From: Candidatus Rifleibacteriota bacterium
GTDB taxonomy: Bacteria; Riflebacteria; Ozemobacteria; Ozemobacterales; Ozemobacteraceae
Direction of reading: 5' to 3'
Assembly (NCBI GenBank): GCA_029560455.1
Contig: JAKQKW010000388.1
Span: forward strand, 1 to 24,110
DNA: 24,110 nucleotides
Shown here: piece after piece, positions 22,803 to 24,110 of the stretch
How the letters are laid out: every line of letters begins with the position of its first letter
Position numbering within the stretch: position 1 is the first letter of the stretch
Made by a program: the position numbers and the translations under genes
The notes under the pieces: generated by a model
What the model was told of the DNA's origin: nothing
The model's input: only the letters and a program-made list of their open reading frames with translations
The model's database searches: none

Positions 22803-24110
22803 TCATTTGGCCAGGCGGTTATGAAGTCTGGCTTCAAGAAGCAGCAGATGCAGGGAATCCTGGGCGAGGGCGGCGTGGCGCAGACCGAATTCTCTGCCCA
22901 GAACCCTGTCGGCCAGGCTGTGCAGTTCGGCCTTGAATTCAGCAAGCGATTCGGCAGCAGCGAGCCCCTTAAGCAGCGAAAACTGCCAGGCAAGATCGTT
23001 GCCGGCGTCAGACTGCGGGCCCTGCCAGCCAAAGGCGGTCGGATCAGCCATGAGATCGGTTTCGAGTTCACCGGTCAGTGCAAAGAGGTCGAACGAGACG
23101 CCGAACGGATCAAAGGCCGGCCAGACGTCGGCAAGCAGATCAAGGGTCGCCTGCCGGTCTGACGCATCTTCGCCCGGAAACCCGGTCATCAGGAATGTAT
23201 GCACCGCCAGGCCAGCGGCGGCTGCGTCGAGCAGAACCCGCCTGGCGCGGGCCTGATCGACTCCCTTGTTGAACCTGCTAAGAATACGATCTGAACCCGT
23301 CTCAAGGCCAATAAACAGTTTAAGACAGCCGGAAGCGCGGGCCCGCAAAAAACCCTCGCGGTCATGCCCGGCATCGAGACGGGCATAGCCGATCCAGAAA
23401 ACCGGTTCAGGCAGAGCGGCAAAAATATCTGCCAGCTCACGCAGACGTGCAGGCGGCAAAGCCTCGTCAACAATAAAAAACCGCCGATGACCGGCAGCAA
23501 AAAGCCTGGCAATTTCTTCTGAAACGGCAGACAAAGGGCGCGGCCGGTACAATGGCCTGCCACTCGCCGCCCGCACCGGGTGAATGCAGAACGCGCACCG
23601 ACCCCAGGGGCAGCCTCTGGCCGTTTCTACGGGTATTACCAGGTGCGGCGTCAGATAATCATTCAGAGGTAGAGCCGAAAATTCGGCCGGGTTTGAATTT
23701 GAAAAATCATGCACAGACTGCTGCACGCCACAGCTGCGCCCGGCAGCCTCCCAGCTCAGCGAATTTGGAGAGCCGACAGGGCTCATACCTGTGGCAGCGG
23801 CCGCAGCAAAAGGCTCGCCATCACCAAGACAGGCCGCATCGATTACCGAACCGAGCCAGGTCTGGTCTGCGAGCAAACTGCGCCGGTAGGTTACCGCATC
23901 ACCGCCGAAAGTTATTTTCGCATCCGGCAGGCGTTTACGTATAAATGAGGCCAGAGCCAGTGCCGCCGGCAGCTGCGTATCTGATATTATAGAGAAGCCG
24001 ATAAATTCAGGCGTCCAGCGCATGATTTCGGCCAGTTCTTTATCTAGATGTTTTATGAAAGGGAGCTTTTCTGACTGTTCTACAGCAGTTTTCCAGCCGG
24101 CAGAAGAATT
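22803..24110 (-). CDS. Radical SAM protein with B12-binding-like N-terminus (5' end outside window)
   Basis: At least 435 residues are visible. The frame stays open through 24110, so the ATG at 24023 is probably an internal Met and the true start lies beyond the window. The N-terminal part (LDKELAEIMRWTPEFIGFSII, then PDAKITFGGD) looks like the cobalamin-binding-type Rossmann domain common before such enzymes, though no cobalamin-ligating motif is visible. The radical SAM domain has its cluster motif as CPWGRCAFC, spaced CX4CX2C. It is followed by FIVDEALPP, FIGLETGSDRILSRFNKG and FLMTGFPGE, all standard for the barrel. The 4Fe-4S cluster and S-adenosylmethionine would start radical chemistry on an unknown substrate. 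The C-terminal end (about the last 100 residues) is helical. Confidence 0.88.
   Translation of the reverse strand, partial: NSSAGWKTAVEQSEKLPFIKHLDKELAEIMRWTPEFIGFSIISDTQLPAALALASFIRKRLPDAKITFGGDAVTYRRSLLADQTWLGSVIDAACLGDGEPFAAAAATGMSPVGSPNSLSWEAAGRSCGVQQSVHDFSNSNPAEFSALPLNDYLTPHLVIPVETARGCPWGRCAFCIHPVRAASGRPLYRPRPLSAVSEEIARLFAAGHRRFFIVDEALPPARLRELADIFAALPEPVFWIGYARLDAGHDREGFLRARASGCLKLFIGLETGSDRILSRFNKGVDQARARRVLLDAAAAGLAVHTFLMTGFPGEDASDRQATLDLLADVWPAFDPFGVSFDLFALTGELETDLMADPTAFGWQGPQSDAGNDLAWQFSLLKGLAAAESLAEFKAELHSLADRVLGREFGLRHAALAQDSLHLLLLEARLHNRLAK

Noticed and set aside
22746..23162. A 138-residue + strand frame opposite the radical SAM gene
   Set aside because: It overlaps conserved radical SAM coding sequence and has no start signal or motif.
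1..24110. CRISPR arrays, tRNA or rRNA genes, insertion sequences, prophage
   Set aside because: I looked for regularly spaced repeats, tRNA-like cloverleaf sequences, transposase genes and terminal repeats and saw none.

Overview
The window looks like a chromosomal stretch of a Gram-negative-type bacterium. Several products carry Sec signal peptides or lipoboxes, two are large multi-pass sensor cyclases, and intrinsic terminators are common. A secreted inhibitory-type serpin, a leucine-rich-repeat protein and a VF530-family protein are an unusual mix. They would fit a deep-branching environmental lineage such as Candidatus Riflebacteria, but that placement is a guess from gene content. No rRNA, tRNA, CRISPR array, IS element or phage gene was recognised.

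Layout. (1) 2-535: the 3' end of a beta-lactamase-family serine hydrolase. (2) 568-3176: a small accessory island on the + strand. It holds a 51-codon scrap of a YhcG/DUF1016 nuclease gene, a decayed 5' end of hicB, two overlapping COG3541-type nucleotidyltransferases and an intact hicA-hicB toxin-antitoxin pair. The hicB scrap and the intact hicB share a 23-bp identical block on either side of the nucleotidyltransferases. (3) 3235-7540: a secreted serpin (-) divergent from a P-loop kinase-like ATPase (+), then an AraC/GyrI-like regulator (+) and a VF530-family gene (-). (4) 7718-12636: a lipoprotein (-), a membrane-anchored protein (+), a HAD phosphatase (-), an alpha/beta-hydrolase lipoprotein (+) and a small secreted protein (-). 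(5) 13017-16879: a five-gene + strand run in which every product has an export signal, including a DUF2259 protein and a leucine-rich-repeat protein, closed by a strong terminator. (6) 22690-16965 (-): two overlapping genes for very large sensor/HAMP/class III nucleotide cyclases. (7) 24110-22803 (-): a radical SAM protein cut by the window edge.

The main result is in region 6. The two cyclase domains have complementary defects. The upstream protein keeps both metal-binding aspartates but has lost the transition-state Asn and Arg. The downstream protein has Ser in place of the first metal aspartate but keeps Lys, Thr, Asn and Arg. Neither homodimer should be active, but a heterodimer would rebuild exactly one ATP-cyclising site, as in the C1/C2 halves of mammalian transmembrane adenylyl cyclases. 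The ATGA overlap of the two genes would support equal co-production. This reading rests on motif inspection only.

Several starts are TTG (8572, 8947, 22690), chosen from ribosome-binding-site position and signal-peptide or membrane-segment placement.
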